A stretch of 9,770 bases of DNA, taken from UBA7803 sp047920935 (GTDB lineage: Bacteria > Pseudomonadota > Gammaproteobacteria > Pseudomonadales > Azotimanducaceae). This document shows, in pieces, positions 1 to 7,526 of the stretch; position 1 is the stretch's first letter, and the number at the start of each line of letters is the position of its first letter. The notes below the pieces were generated by a model. That model saw only the letters and a list, made by a program, of their open reading frames with translations, did not search any database and had not been told where the DNA came from. The stretch lies in the NCBI GenBank assembly GCA_047920935.1, contig JBLRXD010000165.1:1-9770 (forward strand), in the 5' to 3' direction. The position numbers were made by a program, and so were the translations under genes.

Positions 1-462
1 TGCCGGAATCTCTCCCAGGAACTCGTCACGAGGGCGATCCACCGCACGGCCGAGTCCCTCGAGCGCTGGGGAATCGCCAATCCCCGTGTCGGCGTCGCTG
101 GGCTGAACCCGCACGCGATCGGGCGCCAGGAACGTGAGTCAATCGAGCCTGGGGTGGCGGCGGCAGCGGCGGCCGGGGTCGCCGTCGAAGGTCCCGTTGC
201 ACCGGACACCGTGTTTCGACGCTGTATCGACGGACGCTACGACGTGGTGATCGCCATGTTCCACGATCAGGGCCATATAGCCATCAAGACCTGGGGTTTC
301 GAAGGCAACTGCGCTGTGTTCCTGGGCGCGCCTTATCTTTTTCTGAGCGTCGGACACGGCACGGCCTACGACATTGCCGGACGGGGGGTTGCCGATCACC
401 GGATGATGCTGTCCGCCCTGCTTCAGGCTGCGAGCCTGGCATCCGGCCGCGGGTTTTGTTGA
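1..462 (+). CDS. PdxA-family (4-hydroxythreonine-4-phosphate dehydrogenase-like) dehydrogenase, C-terminal part
   Basis: The reading frame is open from base 1 and ends at TGA 460-462, giving 153 visible residues; the N-terminal half lies outside the window. Family signatures are GLNPHA (visible residues 34-39), GPVAPDTVF (64-72), FHDQG (87-91) and HGTAYDIAG (118-126). PdxA enzymes are NAD(P)-dependent, divalent-metal oxidative decarboxylases. Aligned to E. coli PdxA from memory, metal ligands His211 and His266 are kept as His38 and His88, and Asp247 and Lys274 as Asp69 and Lys96. Asn283 becomes Ala105 and Arg292 becomes Phe114, and about five residues of the GEGG loop after the first metal His are missing. 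The true pyridoxal-pathway substrate is therefore doubtful. PdxA relatives such as the TphB dihydrodiol dehydrogenase or PdxA2 (D-threonate/D-erythronate catabolism) are alternatives. It converges on the catabolic operon and is not part of it. Family placement is secure, the reaction is not. Confidence 0.88.
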   Translation, partial: CRNLSQELVTRAIHRTAESLERWGIANPRVGVAGLNPHAIGRQERESIEPGVAAAAAAGVAVEGPVAPDTVFRRCIDGRYDVVIAMFHDQGHIAIKTWGFEGNCAVFLGAPYLFLSVGHGTAYDIAGRGVADHRMMLSALLQAASLASGRGFC

Positions 463-520
463 GCCGAACTCTGTCTTATCGAGAGGAAATGAAGTCCCGG
501 AGTTTACGGTTGCAAATCTC

Positions 521-2188
521 TCAGCGTTCGGCACCCGAGACGTTGCCGACGGCGGCCCTGGCGAAATCCGTGACGCTCTTGTAATCGGCCTTGCCGTTCG
601 GCGCCCGCAGGGGAACATTCGAGATCAGGATTCGCTTCGGCGCCTTGTACGGCGCGAGCTGTGACTTGACGTGCTCGCGCAGCGCAGCCTCGTCGAATTT
701 CGCCGGATCCGCAGGGACGACGACGCCGGTGACTGCCTGCCCCCAGCGCTCGTCCGGCACGCCGACGACCAACGCGTCCTCCACGTTGGGATGGGTCTTG
801 AGCGACTCCTCGATCTCCTCGGGATAAATCTTCTCGCCTCCAGAGTTGATGCACACGGAGCCCCGGCCGAGCAGGGTCAGCGTACCGTCGGCCTCGACCA
901 CGCACCAGTCGCCCGGAACGGAGTAGCGCACCCCGTCGATCACGGGGAACGTCGCTGCCGTTTTCTCCGGGTCCTTGTAGTAACCCACCGGAATCGGGCC
1001 GGGGCGGGCGATGAAACCTGGTTCGCCGCTACCGGGCTGCACGGGACGATGATCTTCAGTGAATACTTTGCAGTGCTCGCCGATCGTGAACTTGGCCGTG
1101 GCGGCTTCCTCGTCGCCGGTGGTCCGGGAGGTGCCGAAGCCGATGGCCTCGGAGGCGCCGAAAGAGTCCATCAGCACCATGTTGGGGTTTTGCTGCAGCA
1201 GACCGCGCTTCACCTCCGGCGACCACATGACGCCCGAGCTGACGATGCCGAACACGCTGGAGATATCGTAAGAGCCAGGTTGCTCCTCGAGCGCCCGCAG
1301 CAGTGGCTTGGCGAACGCGTCGCCGACGATGGCGAGCGAGTTGACCCGGTAGCGCTCGACCGTTGCCCACATGGCGTGGGGGTCGAGACTGTGTTCCGGC
1401 ACCGTGACCACGCAGCCGCCCTGGGTCAGCGTGTTGATGCTCGTCAGCATGGCGGTGCCGTGCATGAGCGGACAGGCGGCCAGCATCTTGCCCCGCATGG
1501 GGGCCTTGGCGACGCGCTGGGCGTGCTCCGCCGGGGACTCGGGTGCGGCCTGGCCGGGATTCAGCAGTGATGCGCCTGAGCCGCCGGCCTGCCAGATGGC
1601 TTCGTGCTCCCACATCACGCCCTTGGGCAGGCCGGTAGTGCCTCCGGTGTATATGAAGAGCAGGTCTTTGCCGCTGCGTTCGATGTCGAGGGGCGAGCCG
1701 TCACCTTCGCAGACGATATCGTCGTAGCCCACGGCGAAGTGTGCCGCGCGATCTTGCGGCTGCTCGAAGTAGGGTGTGACCTCGATCCAGACACGTACCT
1801 GCGGCAGACGCGTGCGCAGCGCTGCCACGTGCTCGCGGAACTCGGCGCCGTACACCACGGCCTCGGCGTCCGAGTTGTCGAGGATGTAGTGCAGCTCGTT
1901 GTCGCGGTAGCGGTAGTTGACGTTCACGTGGACGTAGCGGCCCTTGAAGCTTGCGACCATCGTCTCGATGTACGCAGGGCAGTTACGCATGTAGTGCGCG
2001 ACCTTGCTGTCCGGGCGCAGGCCCTGGGTGGCCAGATAGCGGGCCAGTCGGTTGCTGCGCCGCATCAGCTCCGGCCATGAGATCGTAATGCCTGCCGAGC
2101 CGCCCGGGCCGGCGTGGATGCAGGCCGGATGCTCATCGTTGCTGACCTCGGCGATGGCTTCAAGGACGTCGGCGAAGTTCCAGGCCAT
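521..2188 (-). CDS. Class I adenylate-forming acyl-CoA synthetase (FadD-like)
   Basis: The product (555 residues) activates a carboxylic acid as acyl-AMP and then forms the CoA thioester, in the cytoplasm. The ANL-family motifs are in order: P-loop YTGGTTGLPKG (180-190), DSFGASEA (341-348, the A5 region), GDWCVVEADG (426-435, including the ribose-binding Asp), hinge region GRGSVCINSGGEKIYP (441-456) and the catalytic A10 lysine in PNGKADYK (Lys533). The N-terminal ANRLARYL-like region and NVNYRYRDNEL (89-99) recall the FadD17/FadD19 type of steroid side-chain CoA ligases, although this likeness is from memory. ATG 2188 is chosen because GGAG (2195-2198) sits 6 bases upstream; an in-frame TTG at 2200 would put that site inside the gene. 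It is the last gene of the operon, 12 bases after the LLM gene stop. The substrate is unknown; an acid released by the upstream hydrolases is a reasonable inference. Confidence 0.94.
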   Translation of the reverse strand: MAWNFADVLEAIAEVSNDEHPACIHAGPGGSAGITISWPELMRRSNRLARYLATQGLRPDSKVAHYMRNCPAYIETMVASFKGRYVHVNVNYRYRDNELHYILDNSDAEAVVYGAEFREHVAALRTRLPQVRVWIEVTPYFEQPQDRAAHFAVGYDDIVCEGDGSPLDIERSGKDLLFIYTGGTTGLPKGVMWEHEAIWQAGGSGASLLNPGQAAPESPAEHAQRVAKAPMRGKMLAACPLMHGTAMLTSINTLTQGGCVVTVPEHSLDPHAMWATVERYRVNSLAIVGDAFAKPLLRALEEQPGSYDISSVFGIVSSGVMWSPEVKRGLLQQNPNMVLMDSFGASEAIGFGTSRTTGDEEAATAKFTIGEHCKVFTEDHRPVQPGSGEPGFIARPGPIPVGYYKDPEKTAATFPVIDGVRYSVPGDWCVVEADGTLTLLGRGSVCINSGGEKIYPEEIEESLKTHPNVEDALVVGVPDERWGQAVTGVVVPADPAKFDEAALREHVKSQLAPYKAPKRILISNVPLRAPNGKADYKSVTDFARAAVGNVSGAER

Positions 2189-2194
2189 GGGATT

Positions 2195-2198
2195 CTCC
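2195..2198 (-). promoter_or_regulatory. Ribosome-binding site of the acyl-CoA synthetase gene
   Basis: GGAG on the minus strand, 6 bases before ATG 2188 and within the 12-base gap after the LLM gene stop (2203-2201). It decides the start in favour of ATG 2188 over the upstream in-frame TTG at 2200. Confidence 0.75.
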
Positions 2199-2200
2199 AA

Positions 2201-3331
2201 TCAGTTATCGGCGAAATTCGGCATCACCTTGCGGGAAAACAGGTCGAGAGAGTCCAGTAGCTGGGCCGGGGTGTGCAGGCCCTGAGGAATGAGCAGGAAA
2301 GCCTCTTCGATGGGCACGCTCTTAGACACGGTTTCGATCTGCCGGTTCAAGGTATCGGGAGACCCGACGAGCAGCTGGGGCAGCCCCTGTCCGAAGGGGG
2401 TGGCCCAGGTTTTCCAGAACCACTCCATGTCTTCGAACAAGGCCTGGGCTTTGGCATCCGTCTCGGCACACACGGCGATGCCGCCCCAGCAGGCCTGTTC
2501 CCCCGGCGCTACGTCGTGGCCGTGGCGTCTGGCCTCTTCCTCCCATTCCCTCCACAACAGCTCGAGGAACTCGGTGTTGCCCGACAGCACGATCGGCCGC
2601 CCCTTGTAGCGGGCCCAGAATTTCGCCGTCCGCAGACTCTGCGAGAAGCCGCCGTAGAGCGGGATGTGCGCCTGGTAAGGCTTGGGCGCAATGCCCACCT
2701 CGTGCACGCGCATGTCGGCGTCCACGCCCCGGCCGTATTGAACATAGACCGGATGATCATGAGGGTTGACGAATTCCGGGGGTGGGAACTGCCAGAACCG
2801 GCCCTGATGGTTGATGGTGTCGTGACCGAGCGCCTTGACGACCACGTCGACGAACTCGGCGAAATACTCGCGGTTCAGCTCGTTCTCCGGGCCATCCGCG
2901 TTCCAGGGCCCGACGGCGGCGAGTTCCGGGCGGATCTTGTAGTTCTCGACCCAGCGAGCCTGATAGCCGCGCACCAAGCCCACGCCGAACCGACCCTTCA
3001 ACATGTGATCCATGGTCGCGATCTTCTCGGCCGTCATCAGCGGGTTGTTGACGGTGCTGACGAACCCGCAGGTGACGATGCGCAGCCGGCGGGTGTGCTG
3101 ACCCAGCCACATGGCCATCAGACACGGGTCGTTGGAGATCTCGAAGCCTTCGATCTGCAGATGGTGCTCGGGGTGGCCGAAGGCGAAGTACCCGGCATCG
3201 TCGGCAAAGGCCGCCACTTCGCCGAGCTCGGCGAGCATCCGCTGGTAGAGCTCGGGCCGGCGGCCGGCCATGCCGGCCTCGAGCTCCGCCCGGCGCCCGA
3301 TGGTGCAGTAGACGAACAGGCCGAACTTCAT
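2201..3331 (-). CDS. LLM-class (luciferase-like) flavin-dependent oxidoreductase/monooxygenase
   Basis: A 376-residue protein of the bacterial luciferase-like superfamily, which uses reduced FMN or F420 in a TIM-barrel fold. Visible hallmarks are the N-terminal strand MKFGLFVY, AFADDAGYFAFGHPEHHL (41-58) with the typical E-H-H motif, NNPLMTAEKIATMDHMLKGR (95-114) and GVGLVRGYQ (116-124), then the C-terminal GSPDTLNRQIE (323-333) also seen in LLM enzymes. It is somewhat longer than the usual 330-350 residues. ATG 3331 is chosen because it overlaps the preceding gene's stop as ATGA and follows a strong GGGAGGG site; the frame stays open upstream but overlaps the amidohydrolase gene. No flavin reductase is encoded in the window. 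Next to an SDR, hydrolases and a CoA ligase, a type II Baeyer-Villiger or other monooxygenase role in ring or side-chain attack is plausible. Cofactor and reaction remain inference. Confidence 0.92.
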   Translation of the reverse strand: MKFGLFVYCTIGRRAELEAGMAGRRPELYQRMLAELGEVAAFADDAGYFAFGHPEHHLQIEGFEISNDPCLMAMWLGQHTRRLRIVTCGFVSTVNNPLMTAEKIATMDHMLKGRFGVGLVRGYQARWVENYKIRPELAAVGPWNADGPENELNREYFAEFVDVVVKALGHDTINHQGRFWQFPPPEFVNPHDHPVYVQYGRGVDADMRVHEVGIAPKPYQAHIPLYGGFSQSLRTAKFWARYKGRPIVLSGNTEFLELLWREWEEEARRHGHDVAPGEQACWGGIAVCAETDAKAQALFEDMEWFWKTWATPFGQGLPQLLVGSPDTLNRQIETVSKSVPIEEAFLLIPQGLHTPAQLLDSLDLFSRKVMPNFADN

Positions 3332-5013
3332 GTGGCCCTCCCATTGCGCAGCAGCCTGCCGGGCAGGGCACCCGGGCCTGCGATCTGATCCTCGTCCGCC
3401 TGGCGCAGCAGGATTCCGTTGACGATCACCGCCTCGATGCCGCGGGCGCGGCTGATGAGGCGCTCCGCCCCGGCGGGCTGGTCCGTGACCCGCTCCAGCG
3501 GGCTTGCTCCCACGGTGTCCGGATCGAAGACCACGATGTCGGCGGGCCGGCCGACGGCGAGCAGCCCGCGATCGGCGATGCCGAACACCGTCGCCGGCAG
3601 CGAGGTGAGCATCTGCACCGCCCGCTCCAGAGAAAGCACGCCGGTTTCCCGCACCCAATGGCCGAGCAGGTGGGTGCTGTAGCAGGCATCGCAAAGCTGG
3701 CTGGCGTGGGCGCCGGCGTCGGAGAGCCCCAGCACCACATGATCGTCGCTGAGCATCGTCGCCACTTCCGACTCGTCGGCATTGGCCACCGGCATGCGAA
3801 TGCGGGTGTCGAGCTCTTCCTCGATGACGAGATCGAGCACGAAATCGGCGATGCGTTTGCCTTTCTCCGCGGCGAGTTCCGGGAGCAGACGTTCCTGATA
3901 CTCCGGGTGTAAGCGGCTGTAGGAGACCGCCGCCTTGGCGAACGCGTCGGTCAGCGCGCCGCCGTCGATCATGCGGTGGAATTCGCTGCGGAAATCCTCG
4001 GAGGCGTATGCCTGCATGCGGCTGGCCGGGTCGGCGCCGGAGAGCTTGTTGAACACCGGGTTCATGTCCAGCAGGAACGGCTCCTTCAGGGTGAACTCCA
4101 GGACCAGCGGCCGGCAAGCCACCTGGGGCCAGACGTCCGCGCCGCGCGCCTGGATGGCGGCGGATCGTTCGAGCTGATCCGCGACCGAGCTGTTGCGCAG
4201 CAGCCCGCCGCCGCCGAGCAGCGCCGTCCAGCTCACGCGGATGCCGTGGCTGCTCGCCAGACGTTCGAACTCGGGCAGCGCCAGGCCCTTGCCGATGGTT
4301 GCCTGCATCACGCCGCGGCCGGCGGCGGGAACGGTGGCTGCCAGCGCGTCGATTTCCTCGAAGCTTGCGAGTCGGCTCGGCACCGGCCGGCCCTCGAAGC
4401 CGACGTGGGTGGCGGCCTTCGACGTGGCGAAACCGAGTCCTCCTGCGGCGATCGCTTGACGCACGATCCGCTGCATGGCCGCGATCTCGTCGCCCGTGGC
4501 TTCGCGCTCGGTCGCCTCCTCGCCCATCACGTAGAGACGCACAGGAGTGTGGCCGACCAGGGCCGCGACGTTGATGGCACTGCCGCGGCTCTCAATGGCG
4601 TCGAGGTACTCGGGGAACGTCTCGAAGGCCCAGTCGTCGCCGAGGCCCGCGAACAGCGCCTCGGCGGTCATGCCTTCGACCTTCTCGAGGGTCCGCACGA
4701 TGAGTTCCCGATGTACCGGCCGGGTCGGGGCGATGCCGAAGCCGCAGTTGCCCATGACGACGGTCGTGACGCCGTGCCAGGGAGAGATCGTCAGCATGCG
4801 GTCCCACAGGATCTGGGCGTCGTAGTGGGTGTGGATGTCGACGAAGCCCGGCGCGACCACCTTGCCGCCGGCGTCCAGCGAGCGCCTGGCCTTGCCGCTC
4901 ACGTCGCCCATGGCAACGATGCGGCCGTCCTTCACCGCGATGCTACCGGGCCGGCCCGGCGCACCGGAGCCGTCTACGAGCGTGCCGTTATCGATTCTCA
5001 GGTCGAAAATCAT
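3328..5013 (-). CDS. N-acyl-D-amino-acid deacylase-like amidohydrolase (amidohydrolase family 3, COG3653 type)
   Basis: A 561-residue cytoplasmic amidohydrolase. The N-terminal beta-sandwich strands (IDNGTLVDGSGAPG, 7-20) are followed by the metal motif FVDIHTHYDAQ with His61 and His63, NCGFGIAP (89-96) whose Cys90 matches the bridging cysteine of D-aminoacylase, VGHTPVRLYVMGE (153-165), and SDAGAHAS (431-438) with the catalytic-type Asp432. The C-terminal GLLAVGRPADIVVFDPDT and VNGI returns to the sandwich domain. Where D-aminoacylase has its two distal zinc histidines (roughly the THLR and SHLK segments), this protein reads VMQATIG (235-241) and SWTALLG (261-267), without histidine. Deacylase activity on D-amino acids is therefore not assured; another hydrolytic reaction on an amide, ester or lactone is possible. 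ATG 5013 follows GGGGAGG at 5021-5027. The gene starts 18 bases after the 368-aa amidohydrolase stop and ends in an ATGA overlap with the LLM gene. Confidence 0.9.
   Translation of the reverse strand: MIFDLRIDNGTLVDGSGAPGRPGSIAVKDGRIVAMGDVSGKARRSLDAGGKVVAPGFVDIHTHYDAQILWDRMLTISPWHGVTTVVMGNCGFGIAPTRPVHRELIVRTLEKVEGMTAEALFAGLGDDWAFETFPEYLDAIESRGSAINVAALVGHTPVRLYVMGEEATEREATGDEIAAMQRIVRQAIAAGGLGFATSKAATHVGFEGRPVPSRLASFEEIDALAATVPAAGRGVMQATIGKGLALPEFERLASSHGIRVSWTALLGGGGLLRNSSVADQLERSAAIQARGADVWPQVACRPLVLEFTLKEPFLLDMNPVFNKLSGADPASRMQAYASEDFRSEFHRMIDGGALTDAFAKAAVSYSRLHPEYQERLLPELAAEKGKRIADFVLDLVIEEELDTRIRMPVANADESEVATMLSDDHVVLGLSDAGAHASQLCDACYSTHLLGHWVRETGVLSLERAVQMLTSLPATVFGIADRGLLAVGRPADIVVFDPDTVGASPLERVTDQPAGAERLISRARGIEAVIVNGILLRQADEDQIAGPGALPGRLLRNGRAT
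3336..3342 (-). promoter_or_regulatory. Ribosome-binding site of the LLM oxidoreductase gene
   Basis: GGGAGGG on the minus strand, 4 bases before ATG 3331 and embedded in the last codons of the D-aminoacylase-like gene. It fixes the LLM start within a frame that stays open for another 786 bases upstream. Confidence 0.8.
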
Positions 5014-5031
5014 GGCGTTGCCTCCCCGTGC

Positions 5032-6138
5032 TCAGTGCACCTCGATGCCGTACCAGTCAGCGACGTTGTCGTGGCAGATCCAGTCCTTCTCCTGCTCGGT
5101 CAGGTGAGCCGTCTGCGCGGCGAGCACCGATTGCGACCGGGGCCAGGTGGAATCGCTGTGGGGGAAATCGCTCGCCCACATCAGCCGCCGCACGTTCACC
5201 AGATCCTTGCACTGGAACGCCACGTAGTCGTCCTGGAAGGTCATGGCAATGTGCTCGCGAAAATACTCGCTGGGCTTGCGTTCGAGCGGCGGCGCTTTCA
5301 TCCAGTAGCGGTGGTACTCGTAGGCGTGGTCCATACGGTACATGTAGTGGGGCACCCATCCCGCGTCCGCTTCTGCACAAACCAGCTTCAGCCCAGGATG
5401 CCGGTCGAACACACCGGAGAAGATGAACAGCCCCATCACGTCCTGACAGCCGCGGATGATCTGCAGGAAGGCGTTGATCTTGGGGCCGCGCGTCGCGTTC
5501 AGGCCGCTGGAGCGTGAGGTCAGGATGTGGAACGACAGGGGCATGCCGAGGTCGATGGCCGCCTCCCACAGCGGATCGAAGCGCGGGTCGTCGTAGTCGA
5601 ATTCGGTGCCGGGCTCGCCGGGCATCATCACGCCGACGAACCCGAGCTTGCGCATCTCCTCGAGCTCACGCACGGCAGCTTCGACGCTGGTGACGGCAGT
5701 CTGGCCGAGCCCGAAGACCCGGCCCGGGGCGCCGGCGCAATACTCGGCGAGCCAGCGGTTGTAGGCTTCCATACAGGCTTGCTTGTACTCGCTGTCCGGG
5801 TGATTGCACAGCACCATGCCCACGGTGGGGTAGAGGATCTCTGCCGCGATGCCGTCGCGCTCCTGGTCCGCCTGCCGGGCCTTCGGGTCCCAGCCGGAGC
5901 GGTGCAGGTCCTTGAAGGCAACGCCGTCGGCCTTGATGTCCTTGGGATCGAGGCCGGCTGCGGCGACGAGACCCAGAGGAATGGGCGAGGGCATCCCGTC
6001 GATGACGAACACATCGCCGAGCCCCTGCATCTGCGTGATGTGCGGGGCCTTGTCCCGGTATCGAGGGCCGATGTGGGCAGTGTAGCAATCCGGCGGCTCC
6101 GTGATGTGAGAATCGGCTGAAATGATCGGTTTGCTCAT
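5032..6138 (-). CDS. Amidohydrolase_2-type metal-dependent hydrolase or decarboxylase (368 aa)
   Basis: A TIM-barrel protein of the ACMSD/gamma-resorcylate decarboxylase branch of the amidohydrolase superfamily. Expected metal-site residues are visible: DSH near the N-terminus (Asp9, His11), His204 in LSFHILTS, FDRHPGLKLVCAEADAGW (244-261) with His247 and Glu256, and the catalytic Asp324 in WASDFPHSDSTWP. An acidic residue as first ligand, as in gamma-resorcylate decarboxylase, is usual for this branch. Known members include decarboxylases (ACMSD, LigW), lactonase LigI, hydratase LigJ and C-C hydrolase LigY, so the fold does not settle the reaction. Start ATG 6138 overlaps the upstream stop as ATGA and follows AGGAGA at 6146-6151. 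It shares the operon with a second, larger member of the same family directly upstream; sequence divergence argues against a recent duplication. Confidence 0.9.
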   Translation of the reverse strand: MSKPIISADSHITEPPDCYTAHIGPRYRDKAPHITQMQGLGDVFVIDGMPSPIPLGLVAAAGLDPKDIKADGVAFKDLHRSGWDPKARQADQERDGIAAEILYPTVGMVLCNHPDSEYKQACMEAYNRWLAEYCAGAPGRVFGLGQTAVTSVEAAVRELEEMRKLGFVGVMMPGEPGTEFDYDDPRFDPLWEAAIDLGMPLSFHILTSRSSGLNATRGPKINAFLQIIRGCQDVMGLFIFSGVFDRHPGLKLVCAEADAGWVPHYMYRMDHAYEYHRYWMKAPPLERKPSEYFREHIAMTFQDDYVAFQCKDLVNVRRLMWASDFPHSDSTWPRSQSVLAAQTAHLTEQEKDWICHDNVADWYGIEVH

Positions 6139-7526
6139 GAGGCGCTCTCCTGGAGGTGTGGCGTGATGACGGTACCGTCGAAAAACCTGGGATTGACGGC
6201 GGTGTACAGGGAAACGGCATTGCCGAACACGAAGTCGCGGAAGTTCGCGGGCGTGATCAGCTCGTGCTCGACGAGTTCGTAGGCCTCCGCCAGCACACCG
6301 CTCATATCGGGCACGTCCCAGTGCCCGATGTCCGAGCTGAACAGTGCCTTGAGCTCGGCGCCGAGCGGGTTGCCGCGGCGGTTGAAGGCAAACTGGTTGA
6401 TCGGGTCGTCCGCTTCGCAGCCGAAATGGAACGGCTCGACGAAAAGCTCGACGATCTGCTCGACGCGGTCGATCTGCAATGCGGCGAACTCGTCCAGCGT
6501 GGCTGGATCCTCATTCGGATTGGACAGGATCCGCAGCGTCCGGTCGATCTGTTCCTTCTTGTCCGCGAAGGGCTTGGGGGCGTAGCGGTCGAACAGGCGC
6601 TCGAACTCGGCCCGGTCGAGCATGGCCGGATCGTAGTGGCGCAGGGCCTCGACGTTACGCTTTTCCCAATGGCCGATCAGATCGGAGAACAGGTTGCAGG
6701 CCCAGCCGACCCCGCCCTCCAGGAAAGCGAAGGTGAGGCCGGGAAATCGCCGGGTCACGCCGCCGAGGAACAGCGATCGGCAGATCGCTTCCTGGGCGGC
6801 GGCGAAATTGCCGATGTGGTTGTAGACGTAACTCTTGTCGCTGGCCCGGCTGCCCCAACCCATGCCGGAGGAGTGGAACGCCGGGGCGAATCCGAGGCGC
6901 TCACAGGCGGCCCAGACCGGGTCGTAGTCGTAGGCGTTGTCGAATCCGACGACGTCGAGCCGCCGGCGGCCGTTCACGTCGCGCTGGTTCATGCCGCCGA
7001 GCAGCACTGTCTTCAGCCCCAGCGTTCGGGCGTGTTCCAATTCCGCAATGGCTTCCCCGGGGGTGTTCATGGGAATGACCGCCACCGGCGCCAGCCGATC
7101 GGCGAATTCACCGTAGAGCCGGGCATGGTAGAGATTGAAGGCCCGGCAGGCCGCCTGGCGGACCTCGTCCTCCTCGAGGCCCAGCGCGAACAGCCCGTGG
7201 GTCGGGTAGAGCACGGCGAAATCCAGGCCCATCTCGTCGAGCCGGTCGTACAGCAGGCGCGGGAACATGGCCGTGGCGCGATCGAGGGTGTTGCGCGCCG
7301 GCACGGCCCACCAGGGCGGCCGGATCGTCAATCCGGGGCCACCGTTGGCCCTGGCCTCGAGCGCGAGCGGCAGGCCATCCAGGCAGCCGCTGCGCTCGAA
7401 CTGTCGCGCCACCTCGGGTCCCGCGACTTCCCGGCAGTACTCGGCTACCTGGGGCATGAACTCGATGGTGTGGCCATCGGCATCGATCACCGGATGATCG
7501 AGCCGCTCTCGCAGCGAGCTGCTCAT
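6135..7526 (-). CDS. Amidohydrolase_2-type metal-dependent hydrolase or decarboxylase, long form (463 aa)
   Basis: Second Amidohydro_2 TIM-barrel protein of the operon. The metal and catalytic residues can be placed at VIDADGH (Asp17, His19), FHSSGMGW (His218), RRFPGLTFAFLEGGVGW (259-275, Glu270) and SSDIGHWDVPDM (397-408, Asp399). About 129 residues separate Glu270 and Asp399, against about 68 for the matching interval in the 368-aa neighbour. The extra length is a charged, probably helical stretch at roughly 285-360 plus VEPFHFGCEADDP before the last strand. This longer architecture is common among hypothetical amidohydrolases of degradative clusters, and I know of no firm reaction for it. 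A lactonase, decarboxylase or C-C hydrolase role is possible. ATG 7526 overlaps the DUF35 gene stop as ATGA and follows TGGAGA at 7531-7536. The reading frame ends in an ATGA overlap with the next amidohydrolase. Confidence 0.9.
   Translation of the reverse strand: MSSSLRERLDHPVIDADGHTIEFMPQVAEYCREVAGPEVARQFERSGCLDGLPLALEARANGGPGLTIRPPWWAVPARNTLDRATAMFPRLLYDRLDEMGLDFAVLYPTHGLFALGLEEDEVRQAACRAFNLYHARLYGEFADRLAPVAVIPMNTPGEAIAELEHARTLGLKTVLLGGMNQRDVNGRRRLDVVGFDNAYDYDPVWAACERLGFAPAFHSSGMGWGSRASDKSYVYNHIGNFAAAQEAICRSLFLGGVTRRFPGLTFAFLEGGVGWACNLFSDLIGHWEKRNVEALRHYDPAMLDRAEFERLFDRYAPKPFADKKEQIDRTLRILSNPNEDPATLDEFAALQIDRVEQIVELFVEPFHFGCEADDPINQFAFNRRGNPLGAELKALFSSDIGHWDVPDMSGVLAEAYELVEHELITPANFRDFVFGNAVSLYTAVNPRFFDGTVITPHLQESAS

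Noticed and set aside
154..462. Separate 102-codon gene starting at GTG 154
   Set aside because: The same frame is open to base 1 and the upstream codons encode the conserved PdxA segment GLNPHA, so this is an internal codon of a truncated gene.
464..509. Imperfect inverted repeat (464-471 and 500-509) in the convergent gap as a shared terminator
   Set aside because: The arms pair only with a 2-base bulge, the loop is 28 bases and no T-run follows on either strand. Too weak to call a terminator.
671..1570. Plus-strand open frame (about 299 codons) opposite the acyl-CoA synthetase gene
   Set aside because: Shadow of the synthetase; its translation is low-complexity and His/Arg/Gly-rich.
2189..2200. 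TTG start at 2200 for the acyl-CoA synthetase
   Set aside because: The TTG overlaps the GGAG ribosome-binding site that is well spaced for ATG 2188, so those bases are the leader and not coding.
3332..4117. Possible 5' extension of the LLM gene by 262 codons
   Set aside because: The extension lies fully within the D-aminoacylase-like gene in another frame, has shadow-type composition, and the strong site GGGAGGG plus ATGA overlap mark ATG 3331 as the start.
3976..5517. Long plus-strand open frame (about 513 codons) opposite the D-aminoacylase-like and 368-aa amidohydrolase genes
   Set aside because: It crosses two convincing minus-strand genes, shows no recognisable domain and has the Arg/Ala/Gly/His-rich composition typical of antisense frames in high-GC DNA.
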